Assembly: GCA_041691315.1 (NCBI GenBank)
Contig: JBEPUW010000006.1
Location: 1 to 64,000 of the forward strand
Direction: 5' to 3'
Length of the DNA: 64,000 bases
Origin: Poindextera sp041691315
GTDB lineage: Bacteria; Pseudomonadota; Alphaproteobacteria; Caulobacterales; Caulobacteraceae
The stretch's first letter is position 1, and each line of letters begins with the position of its first letter. A model generated the notes under the pieces. It saw only the letters and a program-made list of their open reading frames with translations, searched no databases and was not told where the DNA came from. Positions 43,020 through 51,674 of this stretch are shown piece after piece. Both the position numbers and the translations under genes were made by a program.

Positions 43020-43037
43020 CTCATCGAGGCCATCCCA

Positions 43038-44615
43038 ATGCCCCCCCGCGTTCTCATTTCCGACCAGCTTTCCCCCGCCGCCATCGCCATCTTCAAGGCC
43101 CGCGGCGTCGACGCCGACGTCAAGACCGGCCTCAGCAAGGACGAACTGCTCAAGATCATCGGCGACTATGACGGACTGGCCATCCGCTCGGCGACCAAGG
43201 CCGACAAGGACGTGCTGGCCGCCGCCAGGTCGATGAAGGTGATCGGCCGCGCCGGCATCGGGGTCGACAATGTCGACATCCCCGCCGCCACCGCCGCCGG
43301 CATCGTGGTGATGAACACCCCGTTCGGCAACTCGATCACCACCGCCGAGCACGCCATCGCCCTGATGTTTGCGCTCGCCCGCCAGCTGCCCCAGGCCGAC
43401 GCCTCCACCCAGGCCGGGAAGTGGGAAAAGAACCGCTTCATGGGCGTCGAGCTTTACGCCAAGACCCTAGGTCTGATCGGCGCCGGCAACATCGGCTCGA
43501 TCGTCGCCGACCGCGCCAATGGGCTGAAGATGAAGGTCGTCGCCTACGATCCCTTCCTGTCGCCAGAACGGGCGGTGGAGATCGGCGTCGAGAAGGTGGA
43601 GCTGGACGAACTGCTGGCCCGCGCCGACATCATCACCCTGCACACGCCGCTGACCGACAAGACCCGCAACATCCTGGGCGCCGAGGCCCTGGCCAAGGCC
43701 AGGAAGGGCGTGCTGATCATCAATTGCGCCCGCGGCGGGCTCGTGGACGAACAGGCGCTGCGGGATGGGCTCGACAGTGGCCATATCGGCGGCGCCGCCT
43801 TCGACGTCTTCGTCACCGAGCCGGCCAAGGAAAACCCGCTGTTCGGTGCGCCGAACTTCATCGCCACGCCGCACCTGGGCGCCTCCACCAACGAGGCGCA
43901 GGAGAATGTCGCCCTGCAGGTGGCCGAGCAGATGAGCGACTATCTGCTCACCGGCGCGGTCTCCAACGCCCTGAACAGCCCCTCGGTCACGGCCGACGAG
44001 GCGCCGAAGCTGAAGCCGTTCATCGCGCTGGCCGAACGGCTGGGCGCCTTCGCCGGCCAGATGATCGATGTGGGTCTGAAAGCCATCGATATCGCCTATG
44101 AGGGCGAGGTGGCCGGCATCAACGTCAAGCCGCTGACCGCGACGGCCCTGGCCGGCCTGCTGCGGCCGATGCTGTCGGAGGTCAACATGGTCTCCGCGCC
44201 GGCGGTGGCCAAGGAACGCGGCATCACGCTCTCGGAATCGCGCCAGGAGGACTCACCGGTTTTCGACAGCCTGATGCGCATCACCGTCACCACGGAGCTC
44301 GGCAAGCGCTCCTTCGCCGGCACCCTGGTCGGCGGCGCGCCGCGCGTGGTCGAGGTCAAGGGCATGGACCTGGACGCGCCGTTCTCTCCGGCCATGCTCT
44401 ACGTCAACAACCTCGACAAGCCGGGCTTCATCGGCGCGCTGGGCGCGCTACTGGGCGACGCCGGCGTCAATATCGCCACCTTCAACCTCGGCCGCCGCGA
44501 CGCCGGCGAAGACGCCATCGCCCTGGTCGGCGTCGATTCGACGCCGGACGAGGCGCTGCTCGACCGGGTCAAGGCGCTGCCGCACGTGAAGGAAGCCCGC
44601 GCGCTCAGGTTCTGA
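43038..44615 (+). CDS. serA: D-3-phosphoglycerate dehydrogenase
   Basis: First step of serine synthesis. The 525-residue long form has a catalytic/NAD domain (GRAGIGVDNVDIPAATAAGI, LGLIGAGNIGSIVADRA, NCARGGLVDEQAL, the catalytic His in TPHLGASTNEAQ). An intervening ASB domain follows (residues about 315-450), and a C-terminal ACT domain (MLYVNNLDKPGFIGALGALLGDAGVNIATFNLGR) is where serine can inhibit. It forms the serC-serA pair. Confidence 0.97.
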   Translation: MPPRVLISDQLSPAAIAIFKARGVDADVKTGLSKDELLKIIGDYDGLAIRSATKADKDVLAAARSMKVIGRAGIGVDNVDIPAATAAGIVVMNTPFGNSITTAEHAIALMFALARQLPQADASTQAGKWEKNRFMGVELYAKTLGLIGAGNIGSIVADRANGLKMKVVAYDPFLSPERAVEIGVEKVELDELLARADIITLHTPLTDKTRNILGAEALAKARKGVLIINCARGGLVDEQALRDGLDSGHIGGAAFDVFVTEPAKENPLFGAPNFIATPHLGASTNEAQENVALQVAEQMSDYLLTGAVSNALNSPSVTADEAPKLKPFIALAERLGAFAGQMIDVGLKAIDIAYEGEVAGINVKPLTATALAGLLRPMLSEVNMVSAPAVAKERGITLSESRQEDSPVFDSLMRITVTTELGKRSFAGTLVGGAPRVVEVKGMDLDAPFSPAMLYVNNLDKPGFIGALGALLGDAGVNIATFNLGRRDAGEDAIALVGVDSTPDEALLDRVKALPHVKEARALRF

Positions 44616-44682
44616 GTCCCTTGCTGGCGGCGCCGTCTCGCCGATAGGGTTCCGCAGTCCGTGCGACGGGGGCGAGGCGATC

Positions 44683-45369
44683 ATGACCAAGGCGTGGACG
44701 TTCAGGGCCTTGGCGCTCACGGCCATGGCGCTGGCGCTTGGCGGCTGCAATCTGGTGGTGTCGGAAAAGCCGATGTTCACCGCGGCCGACGCCGTGGGCG
44801 CGCCGGCGCTCAGATCCGGCGTCTGGTCGGCGTCTCAGTCCGGCTGCGACTTCAAGTCCAGCGACCCGGTCGCCAAATGGCCGAAGTGCGCCGGCGGCGG
44901 CGTCATCACCGCGAGCGCCATCATGGCCAGCGTCGACGCGAATGGTCCGGGCTCGGCGGACCAGCCGCCGTCGACCATCGCCAAGCCGCAGACGACGATT
45001 CCCTATGTGCTCGCCGCCGGCGACCCACGGGTGATGCAGATCGACATCAAGCTTCCGACCCAGGCCGGCCCGTCAGCCATATTCTATTTCGCGGCGCTCA
45101 AGCCGGTTTCGCGGGATGCGCAAGGCCGTATCGTCCAGGCCGAGCTCTGGCCGATCCAATGCGGACCGCCGCCGCCGCCGAAGCCAGCCGCGGCCGGCCG
45201 CGAGGCCGACCAGGGCGGCATCACCGATCATCCCTTGCCAGGGTTGAAGGTGGCGGACGGCATGTGTACGCCGACCGACAAGGCGGCCGTCATCAACGCC
45301 GCCAAGGCCAGCCGCGTCTGGGCAGACCCGATCGGGACCCTGCGCTGGGTGCGGAACGGGGTGAAGTGA
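44683..45369 (+). CDS. Lipoprotein of unknown function
   Basis: A 228-residue protein with a lipobox (LALGGC, Cys about residue 22), so it is membrane-anchored on the periplasmic side. The mature part begins NLVVSEKPMFTAADAVGAPALRSGVW. That text (a damage/cost-like GVW...C pattern with KWPKC and GMCTP cysteines) recurs in Caulobacterales proteins but I know no function. Four cysteines besides the lipidated one could form two disulfides. It is monocistronic by spacing. Confidence 0.75.
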   Translation: MTKAWTFRALALTAMALALGGCNLVVSEKPMFTAADAVGAPALRSGVWSASQSGCDFKSSDPVAKWPKCAGGGVITASAIMASVDANGPGSADQPPSTIAKPQTTIPYVLAAGDPRVMQIDIKLPTQAGPSAIFYFAALKPVSRDAQGRIVQAELWPIQCGPPPPPKPAAAGREADQGGITDHPLPGLKVADGMCTPTDKAAVINAAKASRVWADPIGTLRWVRNGVK

Positions 45370-45413
45370 GGGTGGCGCGGGCCTGGAGTTGCCCGGCGGT
45401 CTGCGCCCCGCCC

Positions 45414-45442
45414 TTGACCTGACCCGGACGGGCGCCTTTTAT
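45414..45442 (+). promoter_or_regulatory. Sigma-70-like promoter upstream of metZ
   Basis: TTGACC and TTTTAT are separated by 17 bases and end 29 bases before the metZ ATG. The -35 box is a good match, the -10 box weak. I saw no SAM-II-type riboswitch between promoter and gene. Confidence 0.35.
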
Positions 45443-45471
45443 GCCGCTCCTTTTTTGCGGGCGTGCGGTTC

Positions 45472-46689
45472 ATGGCCAAGACAACGAGCGACAATCCGGC
45501 CGACTGGGAGGTCGCCACGCGGCTGGTGCGCGGCGGGTCGCTGCGCTCGCAGTTCGGCGAGACGGCCGAGGCCATCTTCCTCACCCAGAGCTTCCTCTAC
45601 GACTCGGCCGAGGCGGCCGATGCGCGCTTCGCCGGGGCCGACGACGGCTTCATCTATTCGCGCTACGCCAACCCGACCGTCAGGATGTTCGAAGACCGGT
45701 TGGCCCTGCTCGAAGGCGCCGAGGCCTGCCGCGCCCAGGCGTCGGGGATGGCGTCGGTGCATCTGGCGCTGATGGGTCTGGTCCGGGCCGGCGACCATAT
45801 CGTGGCGGGCCAAGCCCTGTTCGGCTCCAACCGCTGGATCCTGAACAACTGGGCGCCGCGGTTCGGGGTCGAGACCAGCATGGTCCCGGCGCCGGATATC
45901 GCCGCGTGGCGGGCGGCGGTGCGGCCGGACACCAAGGTCTTCCTGATCGAGAGCCCGGCCAATCCGCTGCTGGAGATCACCGACATCGCTGCGGTGGCGG
46001 CTATCGCGCGCGAGATCGGCGCCAAGGTGGTGGTGGACAACGTGTTCGCCTCGCCGATCCTGCAGAAGCCGTTGCAGCTAGGCGCCGACGTGGTGGTCTA
46101 TTCGGCCACCAAGCATATCGACGGGCAGGGCCGGGTGCTGGGCGGGGCGGTCCTCGGCGCCCAGGCGCTCTTGGAAGAGGCCTATCGCGATCCGATCCGC
46201 CACACCGGCCCGGCGCTGTCGCCATTCAATGCCTGGGTGCTGCTGAACGGCCTGGTGACCCTGGATATGCGCGTGCGGCGGCAGAGCGAGACGGCCGCCG
46301 GCCTGGCCGACCGCATCGCCGGGCATGCCAAGGTGAAGACCATCCGCTATCCCGGCCGCCCAGACCATCCGCAGTACGAGATCGCCCGGCGGCAGATGAC
46401 CGGCGGGACCAACCAGATGCAGGGCGGCGGCACGCTGATCGCCTTCGACCTGGGCGACCAGGCCGCGGCCTTCAACTTCCTGAACGCGCTGCAGCTGGTC
46501 GACATCTCCAACAATCTCGGCGACGCTCGCTCGATGGCGACGCACCCGAATACCACGACCCACCGCTCGATGACCGAGGAGCAGCGCCTGGAGATCGGCC
46601 TGACCGCCGGCTGGGTGCGGCTTTCGGTTGGGCTGGAGGGTCCTGGCGACCTCTGGCGCGACATCGACCGCGCCCTGGACGCCGCATGA
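45472..46689 (+). CDS. metZ: O-succinylhomoserine sulfhydrylase
   Basis: Makes homocysteine from O-succinylhomoserine and sulfide. The 405-residue Cys/Met-metabolism PLP enzyme shows YSRYANPTVRMFEDRLALLEGAEACRAQASGMA, DNVFASPILQKPLQLGADVVVYSATKHIDGQGR with the PLP lysine near residue 210, and QMTGGTNQMQGGGTLIAFDL. Family text AAFNFLNALQLVDISNNLGDARSM places it with MetZ rather than MetB or MetC. The ATG at 45472 is preferred over a GTG three codons earlier. The stop overlaps the apaG start. Confidence 0.92.
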   Translation: MAKTTSDNPADWEVATRLVRGGSLRSQFGETAEAIFLTQSFLYDSAEAADARFAGADDGFIYSRYANPTVRMFEDRLALLEGAEACRAQASGMASVHLALMGLVRAGDHIVAGQALFGSNRWILNNWAPRFGVETSMVPAPDIAAWRAAVRPDTKVFLIESPANPLLEITDIAAVAAIAREIGAKVVVDNVFASPILQKPLQLGADVVVYSATKHIDGQGRVLGGAVLGAQALLEEAYRDPIRHTGPALSPFNAWVLLNGLVTLDMRVRRQSETAAGLADRIAGHAKVKTIRYPGRPDHPQYEIARRQMTGGTNQMQGGGTLIAFDLGDQAAAFNFLNALQLVDISNNLGDARSMATHPNTTTHRSMTEEQRLEIGLTAGWVRLSVGLEGPGDLWRDIDRALDAA

Positions 46690-47147
46690 GCCGGCTGCCG
46701 CGCTCGCCGTCGGCGCCCAGTTTTCGCGAGACGCGGCGCGCGCGGGAACGCGCGGTCTATGAGGCGACGACCCGCGCCATACTGGTCAGGGTCGAGCCGC
46801 ACTTTCTGCCCGATCAGTCCGACGAGCGCGAGAGCCACTACGTCTGGTCCTATACGGTCGAGATCGAGAACCACGGCCAGGAGACGGTGCAGCTTCTGTC
46901 GCGCCGCTGGCTGATCACCGACGCCCAGAATCACACCGAGTCGGTGGTCGGTCCCGGCGTCATCGGCGAGCAGCCGACGCTGAAACCCCGCGAGGCCTTC
47001 CGCTACACCTCGGTCTGCCCATTGCCGACGTCGTCGGGCGAGATGCGCGGCGCCTACCAGATGGTCAATGACGACGGCGCGGCGTTCGAGGTCGAGATCC
47101 CCGCCTTCTCGCTGCACTTGCCCAGCGCCCGGCGAACGCTGAACTAG
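46686..47147 (+). CDS. apaG: ApaG-domain protein
   Basis: A 153-residue protein with the ApaG fold: YEATTRAILVRVEPHFLPDQSDERESHYVWSYTVEIENHGQETVQLLSRRWLITDA (residues about 24-80), then VVGPGVIGEQPTLKPREAFRYTS and GAYQMV. E. coli ApaG is linked to Co/Mg efflux and stress; the beta-sandwich also occurs in eukaryotic F-box proteins. It is translationally coupled to metZ, a common alphaproteobacterial arrangement. Confidence 0.93.
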   Translation: MSRLPRSPSAPSFRETRRARERAVYEATTRAILVRVEPHFLPDQSDERESHYVWSYTVEIENHGQETVQLLSRRWLITDAQNHTESVVGPGVIGEQPTLKPREAFRYTSVCPLPTSSGEMRGAYQMVNDDGAAFEVEIPAFSLHLPSARRTLN

Positions 47148-47183
47148 AGCCAAGCGGAATCACCACATTCGGCAAAATCCCCC

Positions 47184-47325
47184 GTCATGGCCCGGTTTAT
47201 CCGGGCCACCCATGGTCGCGGGCCGATGTGAGCGGCCACGACCCGGCGGCCTATGATCATCGTCGAACGCCAGCGCTCATGGTTCCCCCGCATTCCGCCG
47301 CTTCGCGGCTCCAGCGGGGGATGAC
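47184..47325. repeat. GTCAT composite repeat, modules A and B
   Basis: Lies in the 200-base gap between apaG and the marR-type gene. The left module A has CCCGG-tttat-CCGGG. The right inverted module B has the CCCCCGC/GCGGGGG stem with a gccgc-gaa-gcggc cap. The middle is longer than in other copies and holds unrelated sequence. Confidence 0.85.
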
Positions 47326-47348
47326 AGTCGCGGGCGGCGAACGCTGAA

Positions 47349-47879
47349 CTAGTCCTCCTCGTCGCGGCTGAGGCTGAGCAGCCGTCTGGCCAGGTCCGGA
47401 TCGGCGACGAGATTGGCCAGCATGGCCTGCTTGGTCCTGACCAGCCCGCGCTGGTCGTCTTCCGGTATGCCCTCCAGGGTGCGGCGGTTGACCCGATAGA
47501 CGGCCCTGAGCGCCCGCTGGTGCACGGCGCGGCCGGCTGGGGTGACCGTGAGCAGCACCTGGCGGCGATCGCTCGCCGGCGTCGTGCGCTCGACCAGGCC
47601 GTTGGCGAACAGCTGATCGACCGTGCGGGTCATGGTGGTCCGGTCGACGGCGCAGAAGTCGGCCAGTTCGGTCATGCGGCACGGCTGCAGGCGCACGACG
47701 ACGGCGAGCGCACGGTGGCGGGCGACGTTCAGGCCCAGCGGCCGGAACGCCTCGTCCAGCGCCGCCTCGCGATGACGGCCCAGTACGGTGAAGACATGAA
47801 ACAGATAGGTGGTCAGATCGAACGGAAACTCGCCCGTCGGGTCCACCGTGGTCGGCGGCCGGTCCGCGGATATCGACAT
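47349..47879 (-). CDS. MarR-family transcription regulator
   Basis: A 176-residue winged-helix regulator. The recognition region reads MTELADFCAVDRTTMTRTVDQLFANGLVERTTPASDRRQVLLTVTPAGRAVHQ (residues about 74-126), with the DRR wing motif of MarR. It faces a small gene divergently; a good dyad (47967-47992) lies between. The sensed ligand is unknown. Confidence 0.92.
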   Translation of the reverse strand: MSISADRPPTTVDPTGEFPFDLTTYLFHVFTVLGRHREAALDEAFRPLGLNVARHRALAVVVRLQPCRMTELADFCAVDRTTMTRTVDQLFANGLVERTTPASDRRQVLLTVTPAGRAVHQRALRAVYRVNRRTLEGIPEDDQRGLVRTKQAMLANLVADPDLARRLLSLSRDEED

Positions 47880-47966
47880 GGCTCAGCCTCGTCGCGATGG
47901 GCGCCGCCCGTCCCGGCCTTAGGGAAGACCAATCCGCCGGTCCGCACAAGATGTAACAGCGATATT

Positions 47967-47992
47967 TGTAACTTGCATAAGGTGCAGTTACA
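47967..47992. promoter_or_regulatory. Operator candidate for the MarR-type regulator
   Basis: An inverted repeat with arms TGTAACT(t)GCA and TGCAGTTACA, centre TAAGG. A further TGTAAC half-site lies just upstream at 47952. The dyad is about 90 bases from the regulator start and 82 bases from the divergent small gene, in an AT-rich pocket. Confidence 0.55.
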
Positions 47993-48073
47993 CGTTTTAG
48001 CTTGACCGGCGTGGAAGGCTGGCGTAGCGAACCGCTCGCCTGGCGTCGGCAAGCCGACTCAAGAGACCCGAAC

Positions 48074-48295
48074 ATGAGCGACACGCCCGAGCGCGGCCCC
48101 AGCCAGCCGATCACCTTTCGCGTCGTCAGCGGTCCGGCCGGCTGGCGGATCATCGGCGCCGACGCCGCGCCGATGTCGACGCTCTACCTGTCTCGCAAGC
48201 TGGCGGCCGAGCACGCCCAGGAAATGGTCGATGTGCTGAGAGGCTATGGCCAGCAGGCCCAGGTGGTCGTCGAAGGCGACTGTCCCGCCGACTAG
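48074..48295 (+). CDS. Small unknown protein divergent from the MarR regulator
   Basis: A 73-residue soluble, mildly acidic protein (MSDTPERGPSQPITFRVVSG...). It has an SGPAGWRIIGADAAPMSTLYLSRKLAAEHAQEMVDVLRGYGQQAQVVVE core that suggests a beta-alpha-beta fold with a surface helix. No family is recognised. The divergent position suggests that it may be a target of the MarR-type regulator. It has no signal peptide. The gap that follows is a palindromic repeat. Confidence 0.65.
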   Translation: MSDTPERGPSQPITFRVVSGPAGWRIIGADAAPMSTLYLSRKLAAEHAQEMVDVLRGYGQQAQVVVEGDCPAD

Positions 48296-48318
48296 GCTGG
48301 CCGGCCGCTGAGTACGCG

Positions 48319-48432
48319 TTCCTTCTCCCTCGCGGGAGAAGGCCCCCGCGACGGCGGGGCAGGATGAGGGGTCGCCCGAGCGACCGCGGACGTATCCCCC
48401 CAGCGCGAATGCGGGGTTCGGGCGCCCCTCAT
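48319..48432. repeat. Palindromic intergenic repeat (CTTCTCCC / GATGAGGGG type)
   Basis: Three stems in a row: CCTTCTCCC/GGGAGAAGG, then CCCCGC/GCGGGG, then a long pair GGATGAGGGGTCGCCCGA with its near-perfect complement at 48415-48432. Repeats of this type are common between genes in alphaproteobacteria. It lies between two convergent genes and may end both transcripts. Confidence 0.7.
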
Positions 48433-48456
48433 CCATCTGCTGCTTGAGGGCTTAGC

Positions 48457-49374
48457 TTAGCCGGTTCGCCCGGCGTCGACCGCGTCCGGGGCGATGTCGT
48501 AGGTGCGCGAGCAATATTCGCAGGTCACCCGGATCAGGCCGTCGGCCTCGACCATCTCGGCGCGTTCGGCGGCCGGGAAGGACTTCAGCACCCCTTCGAT
48601 GCGGTCTTGCGAGCAACTGCAGAAGGCGCGCAGCGGACTGGGCGCGAACATGCGCACCCCGGTCTCGTGGAACAGCCGATAGAGCAGCTTTTCCGGCGTG
48701 ATGGTCGGGTCGACCAGCTCGTCCTCGCCGAGGGTGGCGATATAGGCCTGGGCGGTTTCCCAGGCCTCCTCGGTTGGCCCGCGCGCCTCGTCGCCGGCGA
48801 TGTTCTGCAGGATCAGGCCCCCGGCCCGCCAGGTCGGGGCGCCATCGGTCTGCACCTGGCCAACCGCCAGCCGCACCTTGGTCGGCGTCTGTTCGGACTG
48901 GGCGAAATAGTGTTCGGCCGACAGGGCCAGCGTCTCGCCCTCGATCGGGGTGACGCCCTGATAGCGCTCGGTGTCGGCGCCCTGGTCGATGGTCATGATG
49001 AAGACCCCCTCGCCGAGCAGGGTCTTGGCGCCGGGGCGCGCAAAGCCGCTCGAGGCTTCGGCAACGCGCTCGGCGTCGTAGCGGCAATAGCCACGCAGCG
49101 CGCCGGTGGTGTCGTAGTCGGCCACCACATAGGCGACCGGGCCATCGCCCTGGGCCTGCAGGATCAGCCGGCCCTCGAACTTCAGGCTGGCGCCGACCAG
49201 GGCCGCCAGCGCGCAGGCTTCGCCGAGCAAGTTGGCGGCGGCCTCAGGATAGTCGTGGCGGGTCAGGACGTCGTCGACCGCCGCGCCCAGCCGGACCAGC
49301 CGGCCACGTACGGGCTGGCCCTCGATCTGGAATGCGGTGACGAGGTCGTCGGTGATGGGAGGGGCGTCGGGCAC
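48457..49374 (-). CDS. hslO: Redox-regulated chaperone Hsp33
   Basis: An oxidation-activated holdase of 305 residues. The C-terminal zinc switch is intact: FCSCS (CxC) near residue 254 and TCEYCS (CxxC) near 286. The N-terminal fold shows ANLLGEACALAALVGASLKFEGRLILQAQGDGPV. It lies downstream of argD-argF on the same strand with 40 bases between, an arrangement shared with Caulobacter. Confidence 0.95.
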   Translation of the reverse strand: MPDAPPITDDLVTAFQIEGQPVRGRLVRLGAAVDDVLTRHDYPEAAANLLGEACALAALVGASLKFEGRLILQAQGDGPVAYVVADYDTTGALRGYCRYDAERVAEASSGFARPGAKTLLGEGVFIMTIDQGADTERYQGVTPIEGETLALSAEHYFAQSEQTPTKVRLAVGQVQTDGAPTWRAGGLILQNIAGDEARGPTEEAWETAQAYIATLGEDELVDPTITPEKLLYRLFHETGVRMFAPSPLRAFCSCSQDRIEGVLKSFPAAERAEMVEADGLIRVTCEYCSRTYDIAPDAVDAGRTG

Positions 49375-49414
49375 GTCTGGGCTTAGATAGGAAGGCGGCG
49401 GCTTTGCGAAAGGT

Positions 49415-50350
49415 TCAAATCGCGCCGAGGCACCAGGCGATGATCGACTTCTGCGCGTGGATGCGGTTCTCCGCCTCGTCCCAGATCACCGACTGCGGCC
49501 CGTCGATCACCTCGGCGGTGACCTCCTCGCCGCGGTGGGCCGGCAGGCAGTGCATGAAGAGCGCGTCCTTGGCGGCCAGCCCCATCAGCGGGGCGTCCAC
49601 CCGATAGGGCTTGAGCGCGAACAGGCGCTCGTCGCCGTCCTTGTCGCCCATGGAGACCCAGGTGTCGGCGACCACCAGGTCGGCGCCTTCGACGGCGGCC
49701 TTCGGGTCGCGGGTCAGCTCGACGCGGCCCTGCAGTCCGGCGGCGCGGGCGAGGTCGGCGCGATTGGGGCCATAGACCACCGGACTTGCGATGTTCAGCC
49801 TGAAGCCCAGCTTGGTGGCCGCCTCGATGAAGCTGGAGCAGACATTGTTGCCGTCGCCCACCCAGGCGACGGTCTTGCCGGCGATCGGCCCGCGAAGTTC
49901 CTCGAAGGTCATCAGGTCGGCCATGATCTGGCAGGGGTGGCCGCGGTCGGAGAGGCCGTTGATCACCGGGACGCTGGCATAGGCCGCCATCGCCGCCACA
50001 TCGGCGTGATTGTCGGCGCGGATCATGATGGCGTCGACCATGCGCGACAGCACGCGCACGGTGTCCTCGACGGTCTCGCCGCGGCCGAGCTGCATGTCGA
50101 CGCCGGTCGAGATGATCGAGTTTCCGCCCAGCTGGCGCATGGCCGCGTCGAAGGAAAACCAGGTCCGCGTCGAGTTCTTCTGGAAGATCATCGCCAGGGT
50201 GTGGTCGCGCGCCGGCGTATCGGCATCTGCGCGGCCTTTCGGCCAGCCGGCGCGGGCGGCCTTGCGGGCCCTGGCGTCATCCAGCATGGCGCGCAGGGCC
50301 GCGGGCTCGATCTCCCACAGGTCGATGAAGTGGCGGGGCTGAGCGGCCAT
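49415..50350 (-). CDS. argF: Ornithine carbamoyltransferase
   Basis: Makes citrulline from ornithine and carbamoyl phosphate. The 311-residue chain has the carbamoyl-phosphate motif FQKNSTRTW near residue 59, IMIRADNHADVAAM, SDRGHPCQIMADLMT, the VGDGNNVCSSF segment and the ornithine-site motif HCLPAHRGEEV. The motif reads STRTW where most OTCases have STRTR; the direct phosphate contacts S-T-R-T are kept. The ATG at 50350 is used; codons further upstream overlap argD. It is co-oriented 10 bases after argD. Confidence 0.94.
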   Translation of the reverse strand: MAAQPRHFIDLWEIEPAALRAMLDDARARKAARAGWPKGRADADTPARDHTLAMIFQKNSTRTWFSFDAAMRQLGGNSIISTGVDMQLGRGETVEDTVRVLSRMVDAIMIRADNHADVAAMAAYASVPVINGLSDRGHPCQIMADLMTFEELRGPIAGKTVAWVGDGNNVCSSFIEAATKLGFRLNIASPVVYGPNRADLARAAGLQGRVELTRDPKAAVEGADLVVADTWVSMGDKDGDERLFALKPYRVDAPLMGLAAKDALFMHCLPAHRGEEVTAEVIDGPQSVIWDEAENRIHAQKSIIAWCLGAI

Positions 50351-50360
50351 GCGCTGGGTC

Positions 50361-51575
50361 TTAAGCCGCGGCCGCGTGCTTGCGCACCGTCTGGCAGGCG
50401 CGTTCCAGCTTCTCGACCGCCTCACGCGCCTCGTCGATGCTGATCACCAGCGGCGGCAGCAGGCGCACGCAGTTGTCGCCGCCGCCGGCGATCAGCAGCT
50501 TTTCGTCGCGGGCCAGCACCATGAAGTCGCGATTGTTCGGGATCAACTTCAGCCCGATCAGCAGGCCCTTGCCGCGCACCTCGGCGACGACGTCGGGATA
50601 GCGGTCCGCGAGGCCCGCGAGCTGCTGGCCGAAATAGCCGGCCACCTCGCGCACATGGGCGAGCAGTTCGGGCTTCACCAGCTCCTCGACCGCGGCCAGG
50701 CCCACGGCCATGGCCAGCGGGTTGCCGCCATAGGTCGAGCCGTGCGCGCCGACGGTCATGCCCTTGGCCGCCTCGGTGGTGGCCAGGCAGGCGCCGACCG
50801 GAAAGCCGCCGCCCAGGGCCTTGGCGACGCACATGATGTCCGGCGCGGCGTGCTCGGCCCATTCGTAGGCGAACAGGCGGCCGGTGCGACCAAGGCCGCA
50901 CTGGATCTCGTCATAGATGAGCAGGACGCCGGTCTCGTCGCAAAGGGCGCGCAGGCCGTCGAGCTGGGCCGCGCTCAGGGAGCGCGCGCCGCCTTCGCCC
51001 TGCACCGGCTCGATGATGATCGCCGCGGTGGTCGGGCCGACGGCGGCCGTCAGGGCGTCGAGATCGCCGAACGGCAGCTGCACATAGCCGGGCAGGCGGG
51101 GGCCGAAGCCCTCGAGATAGCTGGCATTGCCGGAGGCGTTGACGGCGGCGTAGCTCCGCCCATGGAAGGAGCCCTCGAAGCCGATGACGTCGATCCGCTC
51201 GGGCTGGCCGTTAGCGGTGTGATAGCGGCGGGCTGTCTTCAACGCGCACTCGACCGCTTCGGTGCCCGAATTGGTGAAGAAGATCACATCGGCGAAGGTG
51301 GCAGCGCAGAGCTTGGCTGCCAGGGCTTCCTGCTCGGGAATGCGGTAGATGTTGGAGACGTGCCAGAGCTTCTCGCCCTGGGCCTTCAGCGCCGCGACCA
51401 GCTTGGGGTTCGAGTGGCCGAGCGCGTCGACGGCGATGCCGGCCACGCAGTCCAGGTATTCGTCGCCCTCGGTCGACCACAGGCGCACGCCCTCGCCGCG
51501 CTCGAACGCCAGCGGCGCGCGGTTGTAGACGCCCATGATGTGGGTTTCGGGGGAACGGGGCTGGCCGTCTGCCAT
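50361..51575 (-). CDS. argD: Acetylornithine aminotransferase
   Basis: A PLP class III aminotransferase of 404 residues in arginine synthesis, possibly also succinyl-diaminopimelate transamination. Motifs are YLDCVAGIAVDALGHSNP, FFTNSGTEAVECALKTARRYH, FEGSFHGRSYA, LIYDEIQCGLGRTG and the PLP lysine in DIMCVAKALGGGFPVGA near residue 252. It forms an argD-argF pair with hslO downstream. Confidence 0.95.
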   Translation of the reverse strand: MADGQPRSPETHIMGVYNRAPLAFERGEGVRLWSTEGDEYLDCVAGIAVDALGHSNPKLVAALKAQGEKLWHVSNIYRIPEQEALAAKLCAATFADVIFFTNSGTEAVECALKTARRYHTANGQPERIDVIGFEGSFHGRSYAAVNASGNASYLEGFGPRLPGYVQLPFGDLDALTAAVGPTTAAIIIEPVQGEGGARSLSAAQLDGLRALCDETGVLLIYDEIQCGLGRTGRLFAYEWAEHAAPDIMCVAKALGGGFPVGACLATTEAAKGMTVGAHGSTYGGNPLAMAVGLAAVEELVKPELLAHVREVAGYFGQQLAGLADRYPDVVAEVRGKGLLIGLKLIPNNRDFMVLARDEKLLIAGGGDNCVRLLPPLVISIDEAREAVEKLERACQTVRKHAAAA

Positions 51576-51674
51576 GGGAAGCCTCCCAAAAGCGGAACGT
51601 CCCCGAGCCGAAAGGCCGCGGGGACTGGAAGGCGAAGGCTTTTCGCCGCGCAGGCGGCGGCTGTCAACCAGGAC

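Noticed and set aside
45370..45471. SAM-II riboswitch in front of metZ
   Set aside because: Alphaproteobacterial met genes often have one, but I could not find the pseudoknot pattern or the usual AT-rich core in this short GC-rich leader.
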